From Pararge aegeria (lineage: Eukaryota; Arthropoda; Insecta; Lepidoptera; Nymphalidae), in contig NC_053197.1 of the NCBI RefSeq assembly GCF_905163445.1, positions 12,214,001-12,278,000 of the forward strand: 64,000 bases of DNA, given 5' to 3'. This document shows positions 31,466-42,368 of this stretch, in pieces. How positions within the stretch are numbered: the stretch's first letter is position 1; each line of letters begins with the position of its first letter. Both the position numbers and the translations under genes were made by a program. The notes under the pieces were generated by a model that made no database searches, was not told where the DNA came from, and saw nothing but the letters and a program-made list of their open reading frames with translations.

Positions 31466-31640
31466 AAAAAAAAAATCAAAATTCATTTATTTCAAGTATG
31501 CCTAATCTAAGCACTTTTGAAACGTCAAGTATGTCTGTTTGTAGTGACTCTACCACCAGTTCGAAAGGCAGATTCTACCGAGAAGAAGCCGGCAAGAAAC
31601 TCTGCAGTTGCTCTTTTCCAATATCGTTAAACAATTTAAC
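31466..31640 (-). mobile_element. LINE-delta 3' end
   Basis: The minus strand runs through GAGTTTCTTGCCGGCTTCTT, GGTAGAATCTGCCTTTCG and AGTCACTACAAACAGAC, and ends GAAATAAATGAATTTTG with an A-run. Confidence 0.85.
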
Positions 31641-31893
31641 AATCTTTGTTCTATCTTGTGTGAGATGAAAGCGGAGCGGCTTGCTTCCAGGCAACATTGT
31701 TATAGGGAAATTCATCACTAGTATGGTAACATCGATGTATTAAATGTGTTTTTATACATTATTTAAACTTATGTAATGATAAATCTCAGTTCTCTCAATC
31801 AAGGCTCAGCGTGTAGAAGTGTCTGAAGTATGGCCTTACCCGTTTCTGAGATGAGACCCATGCGTCGTAGTGGACTAATGTATAATCTATCTA

Positions 31894-32282
31894 TCTATAT
31901 ATATAAAAGAGAAAGTGTGTGGGTATGTTCCGTATAGGCTCCGAAACGGCTGGACCGATTTCAATGAAACTTTCAGGGAATCTCCGGATTGACTTAGCGA
32001 GTACTCCTGTAAGTTTGGTGACGATCGGAGCACTCCTATTTTTGAACTGTCAAACTATCAAATACAGCTTTTATTTATTATATGATATTCTATTGTGGGG
32101 TGTACATAGGTGTAGATAATAATCTTCACCCGCTCGAGAAGAGAATAGAAGAGAATGAATACGGAGAGAAATAAATGATTTAATATATTATGAGACTTAA
32201 ATTAAAAAATTAATGATGTAAGTTTATTGTTTAAATAAAATAAAGCAAAATATAGCCCGGCGAAGCGGGCTGGGTACGCTAG
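31894..32282 (+). mobile_element. Hel-2 Helitron, full-length non-autonomous copy
   Basis: The 5' end is TCTATATATATAAAAGAG. The 3' hairpin GCCCGGCGAAGCGGGC is followed by TGGGTACG and CTAG (32279-32282). The flanks are A and T. The interior contains GGCTCCGAAACGGCTGGACC. It aligns with the minus copy at 54981-55347. TCTA is tandem at the 5' end (31886-31897). Confidence 0.9.
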
Positions 32283-32294
32283 TGAGTTGATAGT

Positions 32295-32500
32295 GACGAT
32301 TCTGATGTACCAAAGATGAGTCCACTGCTTCACTCTAAAAGCCTCTCCGAACGGGAACATTTGCCCATAATCACCACGCTGGGCAGACGGTTAGGTGATC
32401 GCACTAAATGGTAGAAGTAGCAAAGAGAATGCTGATGCCAGTCTCTGTTATATTCCCTTAGTCACCTCGTACGACACTCGTGAGAAGAAGAGGGGTGGGG
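32295..32500 (-). repeat. LINE-zeta 3' UTR fragment
   Basis: The minus strand has the AGTGGTGATTATGGGCAAAT-type block, ACCGTCTGCCCAGCGTGGTG and AGAGGCTTTTAGAGTGAAGC. It is the antisense counterpart of 19.9 and 21.6 kb. Confidence 0.5.
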
Positions 32501-32509
32501 TAGTTACAA

Positions 32510-33590
32510 CTGTAATCTTGTCCGCCGTCTCCTTACGCACCATTATACCTTAATCGATGTTTAACTCGACCCTTCTTACAAAGTAAAGTTCTTTAACACT
32601 CACTTGAAAGTATTTTATAGTAGCAAACGGTTTTATTAAGATGCCACAATAGTCTGTTGTGAGTCGTAGGTGTCCTAACCATTTGTTGTAGTCATTAGGC
32701 AAGTGATGCGCTGATATTTAGACGTCCGTTTGCGCCATCCGCGGATGACACGACCGCTAAGTTCAGGTCGAATTATACCATGGTTGGTTACAGTTAGTTA
32801 AATTGGTAGCTAACAGCTTAAGTAATAATATATCTTGTCTAAAAAATATGATACATATAATCGTTTATTTCAGGCAATATATAAAACCTATGTAAAATAC
32901 GGGATAAAATAAAAATATATCTATTTAACTAAGTAGATGTATTGACACGCACTTCTGGGACCGTCCTCTTAACTAAAGGAAGTAAAGATCGCTAATATAA
33001 AGTACTCCTAGCTATAAAAAATGTATGCCCCCACTAGCGTTGGCTCTTATTTTTAAATATATTTGAGAAGAGCCTCCCCGGAGATGCAAGGATTGAATAA
33101 TAAAACTCGAAATTATATTGAGATCGTAACCACTCTCTGTGACATCAAAGTTGTAAATATTTGTATTTACAGGTATCAAGTTAGACGTCACAAAATGCCA
33201 TTTGTCCAAAGTTACGATTTCTAACAATGATATAGGCAATTTCAATTTAAAATTGCGGTACTCGCAATCGTAGAGTTATTTCTTAGAATCAGAATAATGT
33301 ACCTTTAAAGTGAAATAAATCCAGTGTAATTTTGTTTTTAAGCTTAAATTTATCCACAATTCTAAAGCCAGCTTTTCTTTCGGAATGTTTGCAAAATTAA
33401 AATTTGTAGTTATAGAAATAAATTAATTATATTATTAGAATTTGTAGTACATTTATAAATGTTTAATTTAAGAAATGGAATATTATGTTTATTTTTCTCC
33501 TAAGTTACAATTTTTCGATACTTTTTACTTTCACATATTGTAAAGGCGTTAACTTTAATCCAGAATACCCTTAATCTCTCGTTAAAGTAA
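32510..33590. other. AT-rich, no recognised feature
   Basis: The minus ORF at 33012-33245 (77 codons) has no motif or codon bias. Nothing else is seen. Confidence 0.4.
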
Positions 33591-33599
33591 AAGTTAGAT

Positions 33600-33790
33600 A
33601 ATTTTAACGGTACAACTGGTCTCGCAAGGTCTCACCGGGCGGCAAGTTCGTGTGGTCGTGCCCGAACCTAGATTAAACTATTGCACCTCAGACATTTCGC
33701 TCCCGGTCGCCATGGTAACCCGAAACACGACTCTCGAACATTACCTTCTTAAGCAATCATATTGTATACAACTTTAAGTCCAGAGAATCT
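33600..33790. promoter_or_regulatory. GC-rich patch with RFX X-box match
   Basis: The sequence GTCGCCATGGTAAC at 33706-33719 fits the palindromic X-box consensus GTNRCC-AT-GGYAAC bound by RFX factors. About 130 bp around it is clearly richer in GC than its flanks. A plus frame is open from about 33600 to 33780 without an ATG near its start, with residues LPVAMVTRNTTLEH near the end. This could be promoter, exon or repeat. Confidence 0.3.
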
Positions 33791-33928
33791 TAAGGCTATT
33801 TTGGTTCAAACGTGAGAAATTAAAAATGTGATTTTTAAAACGTTTTATGTTACGAGTATATACAATCATTTTCTTGAGTATTTATTTATGGTGTGTAAAC
33901 ATACAGTACATAGCATACTTATTGTTGT

Positions 33929-34376
33929 ACAGTCTAGGATGGTAACGGGATAACCTGCTAGGGGTATGGCAGTTCTGTTAAACACATAGGTACCCCTAAT
34001 CAGATTCTACGCGGCATCGTACCTGAACGTAGGGTAGGGTTAGTAGTAGTAGTAGTAGGGTTAGGTAGGGTTTTTTATTTATAACCGATAGGCCAGCGCA
34101 TGACGACAATCATGCCCGTTAGAAAGCAATGATGAGGTCTAGGTTGGAGCACGCTTGCCTAGAAAGAGCCTATTCACTCTAGCCTTGAAGGTACTCAAAT
34201 TATACGTGGCAGGAAACACAGTTGCCAGGAGGGCGTTCCACATCTTAGCGGTACGTATCAGAAACGTTGATAAAAAAAGTTTCGTGCGTGTTGATGGGAA
34301 CTGGTTATAGCCGAATCTGGTAGTAACCAGGCCAGATCAAAGAAAATTGAGAAGTTATAATGGGAATTTATATTCC
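33929..34376 (-). mobile_element. SINE-B (minus), split by LINE-beta
   Basis: The left part at 33929-34030 has the complement of CTACCATC.TAGACTG and GATTCTACGCGGCATCG. The right part at 34322-34376 has CCAGGCCAGATCAAAGAAAA and a GAAGTTATAA block. A LINE-beta fragment and simple GTA repeats lie between. Confidence 0.6.
34064..34322 (-). pseudogene. LINE-beta RT C-terminus, intact terminal frame
   Basis: The minus frame ends with TAG at 34141-34139. It reads TKLFLSTFLIRTAKMWNALL, then ATVFPATYNLS and TFKARVNRLFLGKRAPT. The 3' UTR is about 75 bp and ends in an A-rich stretch (complement at 34064-34082). This is the non-LTR retrotransposon ORF2 C-terminus; catalytic parts are absent. Confidence 0.8.
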
Positions 34377-34377
34377 T

Positions 34378-34445
34378 GAGGCGTAGGTGTTAAGCTGCAT
34401 GTGCCTGTAATTACACCCGCATCTTTACAACATAACACAGTAATT
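34378..34445 (-). repeat. RepF scrap
   Basis: The complement of TGTAATTACAGGCACATGCA with CTTAACACCTACGCC matches the centre of RepF. Confidence 0.55.
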
Positions 34446-34449
34446 CTTC

Positions 34450-35425
34450 GTAGCAAAAAAGAAATGCCAGTAACCCCGGATTTATTATTCCCTAGACACG
34501 AAAAGCTCTATTTGTTTTTTTTAATTAACCTTTAAAAGCCCTCTGGACAATCATTTTCAAAATTGTCATAGTGTGGCTCGACTCTTGCGAAAATCTGAGT
34601 ATGGTCTTTAGCCAATGTAGTAACACAAACTACATCGGTATTTCGAATAAATTGGCTTACATTTTCAAACGCTAACAAATCAATTGGCAAGCTAACGTGG
34701 TTTAACATAAACTTGCTGGTCGATGGACACCAATTAAAGGGATTTTTCAGATTTAACAGATGTTCTCACGTCATGTACTTTTAACGTTCAATGCTTATTG
34801 AATGTAAATAAGTTTGTAATCGCGATCTAATAGGAATTTCTAGGAAGTATATTATAATTTATGCTTCGCAAAGTCTCAATAGTACATCGGTTTGCAGTAT
34901 TGAATCGATAAGTTAAAAGTTTTATTACCGTTTTTACTAAACCTACTAATAGTCTTAATCTTAAGCGTAGTGATTTATGTGTTTATTGTTTATTAATTGC
35001 TTCATGTACACACACAAGAGACATGACGCCCCGCCGGGGCGTTGCAATAAAATTTGTCGAAATTATTTTGATTTCTATACTTAATTTAAGTTATTATATC
35101 CAAATTAAATTTTATTATTGCAATTGATTTAAATATTAAAATATGTCAACTTAGAACTAAAAAAAAAATCAAAATATTAGAATTTGTCAACTTAAAACAT
35201 AGGAATAATTTCGATTTACAATAATTATAGAATTAGGATTTAATGTCACACTATTATTAATCCAGATAATTAATAATTAAGATATCATGTAATTGAGGTC
35301 ATATTTAAAAAGATTCGTCTACGTCATAAAAACAATTTTGAATAAGATAATGTTTCAGATTTAGCTTAAATACCGTTTCTTAGATGATTCATAGATTTAC
35401 GTGATTCCTAGAGAAAAAAACGATT
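34450..35425. other. AT-rich, with one GC hairpin
   Basis: A compact hairpin at 35026-35042 (ACGCCCC, loop GCC, GGGGCGT) sits in very AT-rich DNA. No other feature is seen. Confidence 0.4.
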
Positions 35426-35432
35426 CACGAAC

Positions 35433-35495
35433 TACGTGTCCCCTTAACTTGACAATACACCGTTTCGGCGGATTGTAAAGTTAAGGGGACACGTA
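35433..35495. repeat. Perfect 18-bp-arm hairpin
   Basis: TACGTGTCCCCTTAACTT (35433-35450) is exactly inverted at 35478-35495. Inside, ACAAT/ATTGT extends pairing after one mismatch. Only 63 bp in all, it could be a MITE remnant or a pair of TIRs brought together by deletion. Confidence 0.8.
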
Positions 35496-35562
35496 AACGG
35501 ACACTTGAGAGATAAAAAAGAAATTAATGACTTTTTTATAACCTTAAATAAGGATAACGATC

Positions 35563-35697
35563 CACTAAAAGGCATGGGTCTCCTCTCAGAGAAGGGTTAA
35601 AGCCGTAGTTTACCACGCTGTTCAAGTGTGGCTTGGTGGGCTTCACAAGCCAGTAAAAACATTTTGGAGAACTCTAAGGCATGCAGGTTTCACAGAC
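35563..35697 (-). repeat. SINE-C 3' fragment
   Basis: The minus strand carries CTTGAACAGCGTGGTAAACT, a TTTAACCCTTCTCTGAGAGG block and GAGACCCATGCC. It directly abuts LINE-alpha copy F. Confidence 0.7.
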
Positions 35698-36235
35698 ACT
35701 TATAAAGCGTTCATACATTTAATATGTTACCACTAATGTTAGGTGATGCTGATAACTGTATTCGTTAACTTATAACTGAAGCTAGGAGCGTTCCAAACGC
35801 GCCCTGGACTAATAAGAGCTCACAGCAAACTAAGCCAGTTTATTTATTTTTTGTTATCACCATCTCACAGTCGAGTTTATATTTAGCTATGAAGTTAGAG
35901 CAATTCATACCGACGCTTTTTTTCATACATGTAATCCTTAATATTACGACGGGATTTTTCTAAAAGCTTACGTTTTGTGTAAACTTTAAACTTATTGAGA
36001 GACATTTTAAGGATTTCATCTGGAAATTTCCCTTAAATAAATTACTAATTATATGCAGCCTAGTAAACTGCATTACAAGTTTATTTTTACTTCTAATATT
36101 AATATTGTTGCAGTCAACTTTCTTTTTGAATTTTGTTATATTATGTTGCATCAATTTCTTATCCCATGCTGGTACTAGACTACCTAGCAGTTTTAGCCCG
36201 ACCAAGTATCGAGTACAGGACCTCATAGTCCAGAA
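35697..36235 (-). pseudogene. LINE-alpha copy F with RT C-terminal remnant
   Basis: The 3' UTR matches copies A-C. The minus ORF 36226-35960 includes CNNINIRSKNKLVMQFTRLH and SISLKFTQNV, homologous to CNNINIRSENKLVQFTRLH in copy C (6.9-7.0 kb). One frame change breaks the last third. Confidence 0.8.
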
Positions 36236-36239
36236 ATTA

Positions 36240-37140
36240 TCGTTGTATTAGTTAAAGGGCGGTTGCTTGGAGCAGCGAGGTGGATACACGCTCTAAGTCG
36301 CTATGTTCAGTGAGAGATGAGCTGTATGGCATACTATTGGATGTTAATAAGCCTATGCTTATAAGAGTTTTAAAAAGAAGAAAGAAGAAAGAGATTAAGT
36401 CATGAAATTTCATCACTGAAATGCTATCTGCAGACCCTTGAAGAATTTAATTGAAATCTTTATACAAAATAATTAGTTAAGCATTATTGTTTTTGCAAAC
36501 ATACACTACTAATCGGTTAATTCATTGAAAAGGGCGTTGTATATAAATGTCTTGAGAAAATCGTCTTGAAAAAGACTTCAACGCATGACATCTCGAAATA
36601 TCTACTAAGGAGAATGTGCCATGGAAACTTTTTATAAGTTGCAGTGCAGGTAATAAAGTGCAAAGTTTTTTGTTAAATCATTCTACATAATTATTTTAAA
36701 CAGAACGAGATTTTGTACATCTTACGAACAACTTTCATGACATTTTTAGCGTTTTTATTCCGCCGTAACGTATATCTACCTATTTCTTTACTTTTTAATT
36801 CTTGCTTTAATTCTAAGTTCATTAGCGATTATATTTCACATATAAAATTAACGTATACCGCATTTGTTTCATTATTTTTTATCCCACGGACACCTTCTGC
36901 CAAAAAGTATCATAGTGTCAGTGTTAAGTAAATCTGTGTATGTACGTAATCTCCTTGCAAAATTTGATCCACTAAGGCAAAAAATATAACAGATAAACAA
37001 AAACTTTCGAATTTATAATATTAGCCGTAAGTATGAATATGGATAGTTAAGGGTAAAAAACAAAACTACCGTTCCAAATGCTGTCCCACGTCCTTTTCCT
37101 GCAAAGGTCGAAACAAAGAAAACTAATCGCCATTCTTTCA
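36240..37140. other. AT-rich, no recognised feature
   Basis: Two overlapping short ORFs nearby have no recognisable content. I saw no repeat terminus. Confidence 0.4.
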
Positions 37141-37148
37141 ATTCACAA

Positions 37149-37420
37149 TTAACCGACGTGGAATGAGGAAGGCCTCATTATCAGCGGGATCACCACAATG
37201 GTGCGATCATAGTTGTACAATAACTGTCCAGTCCACGATGGGTAGGTTTCACATCTTCTTGTGCGGGCATTGTTCGCACTTTTCCTCGTGAAAAACTTAT
37301 GGGGGCGACCGGTGCAACCGCAGTCGTTGAGCACGAGCTAACATTAGTTAGTTGATTTCTAGTTGGTTTGTCAAAAGAAGTATGTTTTTTTATTGATCTA
37401 CGTCCTCGCCTCAATGCGGA
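37149..37420 (-). other. Moderately GC-rich open stretch, unknown
   Basis: Two minus frames (61 and 74 codons) are open. The longer has basic start residues MRRGRRSIKKHTSF and a Ser/Thr/Ala/Pro-rich middle. There is no motif, partner exon or clear codon bias, so it is not called a gene. Confidence 0.2.
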
Positions 37421-37424
37421 GGAG

Positions 37425-38250
37425 TTTTATAGATATTGCCTAACGCCACAATTCAGTACCAATGGTATCTTTGCTACGTTTGTTTGTCTATTCACCTACT
37501 AACCAGCGCTGCGTTTCCTGTGTCAGTGCGACTCCAGCATCTTGCTATTTAATCTACTACTAATATTTACCGATTATAAATTCCTTTAAGATAAAATAGT
37601 AATAATTTCAAAATAAAATCTTTTTATTATTTAAATTTAAATATTAACCAAATTGAATTTACTTTTATACTGATAGCTAAACAATGATTATCAATCAGTT
37701 TATAGTACCACCGGGCCATTTCATATAGCATATGAGTTGCGCGTATAATTGCCTTCGACGAGCGCTCTTTCAACCGAAAAAACCTACCATCTCTCCCATT
37801 GTTCCTGCCAATTTTCCCACATTTCGCCTTTTACAGTTGCATTTAGCTTCCTGACTTACGGGCAAAAACTATTAATTGCATTCCGTAAGCCTACAAGCTC
37901 TGTCCGTTTTTGTACTATCCAGGAAAACATGCATATACTCTGTGGTTAGGTAATTCATTTGTGTGACTTTTGTCGCATTTTGGTGACGGTAACATTTTAA
38001 TAATACAGGATACAGTTACTTTCGCCATTAGTAAAAGTTATACGTTAGTACGTTATACACAACCAATTTTATATCAAACTAACTTCTTTTATATTCTTCT
38101 TGGAGATATAATACCCTCATGGAATTCTGTAATTGATAGAGCCGAATTTCTTGTGACTTAAACCTCCTTCAAAGCCTCGATGACCATTGCTTTACCACCA
38201 ACGTTGCTGGGCATATCGTCTTTCGATTTTGTTTGTCTTCTATTTCTATT
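37425..38250. other. No recognised feature
   Basis: Short ORFs at 37749-37949 and 37970-38161 show no motif. Confidence 0.35.
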
Positions 38251-38254
38251 TCTT

Positions 38255-38375
38255 TTTTCTAGGGCAGCAACTGAAGACTGGTGCCCAGTGTGGTGATTCC
38301 AGACAAACCTTCCCGTTGGGAGAAGCCTTTAGTCCAGCATTGGAATGGTATAGGCTTTTCCTGATGCTGTTTCAT
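38255..38375 (+). repeat. LINE-zeta 3' end scrap
   Basis: It contains TTCCCGTTGGGAGAAGCCTT and TAGTCCAGCATTGGAATGG, the family's terminal motif. Confidence 0.6.
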
Positions 38376-38433
38376 CAGGCTACTAGCTATGCTTCTAATA
38401 ATATAGGATTTTATTAATATATTTATTTTCTGT

Positions 38434-38725
38434 CTCGTTGGTCTACCGGCTGAAATTATAAGAACTTGGTTTGGATTTGGGGGTCGGGCCAAGAATTGTA
38501 GATAGGAATTGGGCTTTTACCATCCATAACGGGGGAAATTGGTAATATCCATCCGACATAGCACAGCTGCGTCGGTCTAACATGTGATGATAATCCTGAA
38601 AGTCCATCAACACGCATCGAAACAGCAAGGTGGGTTTGTGCTCTAAAACCCTCTCTACTATGAAAAAAGGACTTGTACACAGCATTGGAAGTTAAAAGGC
38701 TGATAATGAATATGAAAAATACATT
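38434..38725 (+). mobile_element. SINE-D, longer copy
   Basis: The head is TCTCGTTGGTCTACCGGCTG. The body has GGGGGTCGGGCCAAGAATTG, CCATCCGACATAGCACAGCT and TGTGCTCTAAAACCCTCTC, and ends TTAAAAGGCTGATAATGAAT. The minus ORFs 38443-38685 and 38456-38761 are antisense to it. Confidence 0.6.
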
Positions 38726-38754
38726 TCCGTATTTGTTCAGCAAACTAGTTTTGT

Positions 38755-38970
38755 TTGACAATTACGCATTGCACGGTTGGGAAATCTGTTCGCGATCCGT
38801 TTGGTGTTTATGATTGCCCGTCTATTCTAAACGCTGAATACGGTCATAGCCGAGACTTTCCAACTAATTTCCACACAGAATCGTGCGGGGAAGATTCACA
38901 CGAGAACGACACGAGTGAGACCGTAAGACCACTGTATACACGTGAAACTATCAGTCAAACCACTACTTAA
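38755..38970 (+). other. Unassigned 71-codon ORF with balanced codon use
   Basis: The residues include GKSVRDPFGVYDCPSIL and a polar Ser/Thr/Glu-rich end. Codon use is less AT-biased than its surroundings. There is no family match and no second copy, so it is recorded only as an open stretch. Confidence 0.2.
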
Positions 38971-39014
38971 ACATCTGCATAAGTCACGTCTCACGACTCA
39001 AGAAGAGTAACAGT

Positions 39015-39370
39015 TTAATAATGTCCGCGCGGGTGACCCCCGCCGACCCCGGTGAAATACGGTTGTGCGGACTTAGGGCCATATTTTCTCCATGCATCGT
39101 ACTAAAGTCGTGTCTTCCTCGGTGGAAATAAAACGCGAGGTCCATCTTTGGGGCCATCGGTGCCTTAGATGCGCCATTTTGGTAAGCGCTGCCGAACATC
39201 CTATCTAAATTTACGCTGCAATTAAAAAGTAACCGATTGTGCTAATTCATAAGGTTTGATTTCGTACGTATCATTTGTGGTAATAAGTCAGGTGTGAATT
39301 GTTGATGTGGATAATGTCATGGGAAGAGCTCAATGAACGAGCGGACAGCGAGAGGACTGCTGGCCGGTGA
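39015..39370 (+). other. GC-rich patch followed by possible short first exon
   Basis: 39030-39200 is GC- and CpG-rich. At 39305 an ATG opens MWIMSWEELNERADSERTAG, reaching a donor-like CCGGTGAGAT at 39365. Without partner exons this is weak. The minus ORF 39199-38984 is incidental. Confidence 0.2.
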
Positions 39371-39869
39371 GATACAAACTTAGTATTCTGATTAAGCAAA
39401 GGAATTGCGTCTTTATTTTATCCTAGATAGAGGCGTTGCTGTATGAAAGGAAAGCAGGATTAAAGGTTTTAGTAACACTGACAGCCGTCGATTGCTTTCC
39501 GCAGTGCACATCTAGGGTTAATCGCGAATCGCGGTAAAACAAATTGCATTTTAACAAGGGTTTGTTTTAAATGGTGATCTCTGTATACGCGTCTAGCACG
39601 GAGTTAACTATAGCCCTCTTTTACAACTTATAGTGTTTACGCTACAGCTACTATATCGCTATATTAACGATTTTAGTTCTTTTAGAAAAGTAATCTAATT
39701 GGATTTTATTTTGGATGTCTTTTAAAGTGTGCGGTTTTATGCGGTTAATCCGCAAGTGACGTATTTTTTCAGAAGAACTATAGGCTAACCGGCTAAAACA
39801 CGGAAACTCTGTTGCTGATTTTGATTATACAGTGATTATTCTTACTATATATGTGACGGTGTACTTGTT

Positions 39870-39985
39870 TCTCTTTAAGGCCTTTACGCCCTAACTGAGC
39901 AACCAATTAACTTGATTTTTGCCATAGAGTTAATGGAAAGGACGGAGAGTGACATAGACAAGTAACTTTCAGGACCTTGACAGAG
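39870..39985 (+). repeat. Hel-3-like 5' fragment
   Basis: CGCCCTAACTGAGCAACCAA and GCCATAGAGTTAATGGAAAG match the Hel-3 interior. Confidence 0.5.
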
Positions 39986-40033
39986 AATTTCTTCTTTGTA
40001 TCAGAGTCATTGTAATTAGAGATTAATAGCCAG

Positions 40034-40412
40034 CTAGCTATTGCCCACACCACGTCCAATTTTATTACGGTTTATAGGAACCGTTTAATTTCCTACGATA
40101 AAAAGTATACTATGGACGTCTCAGATGGAAACTGTTTCTTGTGTTCTCTCTCTCTGTCTCTATTGCTTGTGTTTTATTGTGTTGTGGAAGTAAGCCAGCC
40201 AGAAATAGGTAACATATTCTTTTTTTTAAATTCCTCTAGTAACTTTTACCAGCAACATTTTGGGATCAATATTATCCTACGCCCAACTTCAGAATGGAAG
40301 CTATATGTATGCAAAATTTCATTAAAATAGGTTTAGCGGTTGGACATCCAGTATGTAACAAACAAACAACCAGACATACTTTCATTTCACTGAAATTTAT
40401 AATAATAGTTTG
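40034..40412 (-). mobile_element. Hel-1-related Helitron, minus strand
   Basis: The minus strand starts near AAACTATTATTATAAATTTC, has GTCCAACCGCTAAACC and ATGAAATTTTGCATACATAT, and ends GGACGTGGTGTGGGCAATAG with CTAG at 40037-40034. It is degenerate at both ends. The plus ORF 40112-40330 is incidental. Confidence 0.65.
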
Positions 40413-40414
40413 GC

Positions 40415-40640
40415 CGTTTTGCCAACCATACCAGGGGCTCATAAGGGCGCAGAAGTTACTATAAATAGTGCTATAAAAGCGGTAGAGTTGCATGCACGCG
40501 TATGACCTTTCCCGTAGGAAGCGGTCTGGCTCAGTGACCCAGTGATGCTCTAAGTCGTTGACCGGCCCAAGGGACCACGCAATGTAGTGAAGGGTTATAA
40601 AGCTGTTCGGCTCATACCGCGTAACTAACTTAATTAAATA
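40415..40640 (-). repeat. RepK copy 1
   Basis: GACCTTTCCCGTAGGAAGCG and GGCTCAGTGACCCAGTGATG have diverged counterparts at 41310-41390. Family unknown. Confidence 0.5.
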
Positions 40641-41049
40641 ACTACTAAAGACAAGTGGTGGCCCAATGTTTGAAATTCAACCATAAATCATTTAAAATAT
40701 AATTTTGAAAATTACTAAGGTTCTTCTTTGTAACGTTCTTCTTCTTCTTAAGGATTTCAAAAATTATACTTCTTTAATAACAGATTTCGTCAAGGCCAAA
40801 TGCCAAAGGATTACATTGTTATTTTTCTTATGTCATTACTGAAAAAAATTGTATACGCCTGTGTGTAGTGTATGTATTTGTTAGTTTGTGGAGTGTTTTT
40901 TATTATTGATTTAATTAATTTTTATTGTTCATTAAAAAAGGGATTCAATTTTTTTGCTTCACATATTAATATATAAATAATCTAACCTTATAATTTAATA
41001 CATTATTATCATTTACATATTTTCATTAGTGTATGTGTCATATAGTTTA

Positions 41050-41165
41050 CTGATAAAAGAGTTTGTTGTGAGAAAGCTCGAAGTATTACAGCCATGCTTA
41101 CTTCTGCCGTAAAGCAGCATTGGTGTATTTCGGCCTGAAGGGCGTGGTTGCCTTAGATTTAAAGA
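41050..41165 (+). repeat. RepF fragment
   Basis: ACTTCTGCCGTAAAGCAGCA and GAAGGGCGTGGTTGCC match the centre of RepF. Confidence 0.65.
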
Positions 41166-41274
41166 TAACGGGCGGCCATTTTAAGAACGCATAGTTCTTT
41201 TTTTAATAGTAATAAAACGTAAACTCAGTTCGTAAGTGAGCTAATGGTCTGTTAAATCTAAATCAAAACGATTG

Positions 41275-41392
41275 CATTTTAAGTAAAGGTCTATATCCGC
41301 TATGGATGGTACGCAAGCGGCTGACCTTTCCCTCAGGAACGAAAGGGTCCGACTCAATGACCCACTGTCGACTCTTAGGCCACTTTCTCAAT
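41275..41392 (-). repeat. RepK copy 2
   Basis: GACCTTTCCCTCAGGAACG and GACTCAATGACCCACTGTCG match RepK copy 1. Confidence 0.5.
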
Positions 41393-41394
41393 AG

Positions 41395-41612
41395 TTTCAA
41401 TAGTTTTAAATGAAAATAATGATAACAAAAAAAACAACAGGTTAAGTTTGTTTGTGGGCTTCTTAGAACCCTCGTAGCTTTAGTTTTAACTTGACTAATT
41501 TAGTTATCGCAATCAACTCACTTCATATTCCATCGTCATATTTTACATGTACGCATCAAAAGTGCCATCTATGTGCCTATTTGAATAAAGAAATATTTTA
41601 CTTTGACTTTGT
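41395..41612 (+). mobile_element. LINE-alpha copy G, 3' end
   Basis: It contains GGTTAAGTTTGTTTGTGGGC, TAGTTTTAACTTGAC and GCATCAAAAGTGCCATCTAT, then AATAAAGAAATA and a TTTGACTTT tail. It has an internal deletion in the CCAGGACGC region. Confidence 0.8.
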
Positions 41613-41704
41613 TCACATAACATAATTTGGTATTATAACATGCTGGACAATAAGATGTATAAGTGCGTTTTTCGATACAAAACAGCTTAAAGTCAGTACA
41701 GGCA

Positions 41705-41945
41705 CAGAGTAGTAGTAGAGTTTATTTGTGGCAGAACTCGTCGGGACAAGTACTGTCGCCATGCTTATTTCTGTCGCAAAGCAGCATTGTTGCTATGCTG
41801 TATTCCGCTCTAAAAGGCGTGGTTTTCGGTATAATTGCAGGCATATGGGGCTTAACGCATACGCTTCGGATTGATGGACACAGGGCGTGTTCCTTGCATT
41901 GAATGCGAACCGTTACTCTGTTTATAGGCGACGGTATTATGATCT
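41705..41945 (+). repeat. RepF copy
   Basis: It runs from GAGTAGTAGTAGAG through GGACACAGGGCGTGTTCC to CTGTTTATAGGCGACGG. The ORFs 41663-41902 and 41722-42042 overlap it by chance. Confidence 0.75.
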
Positions 41946-42204
41946 TCATCATCACTTGACTAATCGACGTCCCCTGCTGGAGAGCTCTAAAATCTAAAGC
42001 CCTGGGGCCGCTTTTTATACGGCTCCGAGTTATTGATGCCATCTGTCCACTTGAGAATCCACCAACGCTGCATTTTCATTCCATTCCATCACCATAGCTT
42101 CTTGACTCTTCAAACTATTTTGATAACTCCATGGATCTCCTCAATTCTGATTTTATCTCGTAGATATACTATGATCATCGCTCAATCGATCGCCTTCGAA
42201 GTGA

Positions 42205-42228
42205 CTGAATGAATGAATGAATGAATAT
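42205..42228. repeat. GAAT microsatellite
   Basis: Five to six GAAT units in tandem. Confidence 0.85.
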
Positions 42229-42368
42229 TCTTTTATTGCACATCACAGAAAGTCTTCCTATTACATAGCATAATGCCATTAACCCTCTCAAAATATGTAG
42301 ATATTTTTGAGCATTAGCCTTCTTTCGCAGTGAAAAGGTTTAAGAACATCACTCTGCTTCAATACTTT

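Noticed and set aside
34021..34070. Telomere-like TTAGG repeats (GGGTTAG, GGTAGGG)
   Set aside because: Only irregular GTA/GGGTTAG wording is present at a repeat junction, with no TTAGG array.
35026..35042. GC hairpin as a terminator
   Set aside because: Rho-independent terminators are not relevant in a nuclear insect genome, and no transcript or T-run follows.
40272..40493. 73-codon minus ORF
   Set aside because: It reads through a Helitron 5' region and RepK; the residues have no coding signature.
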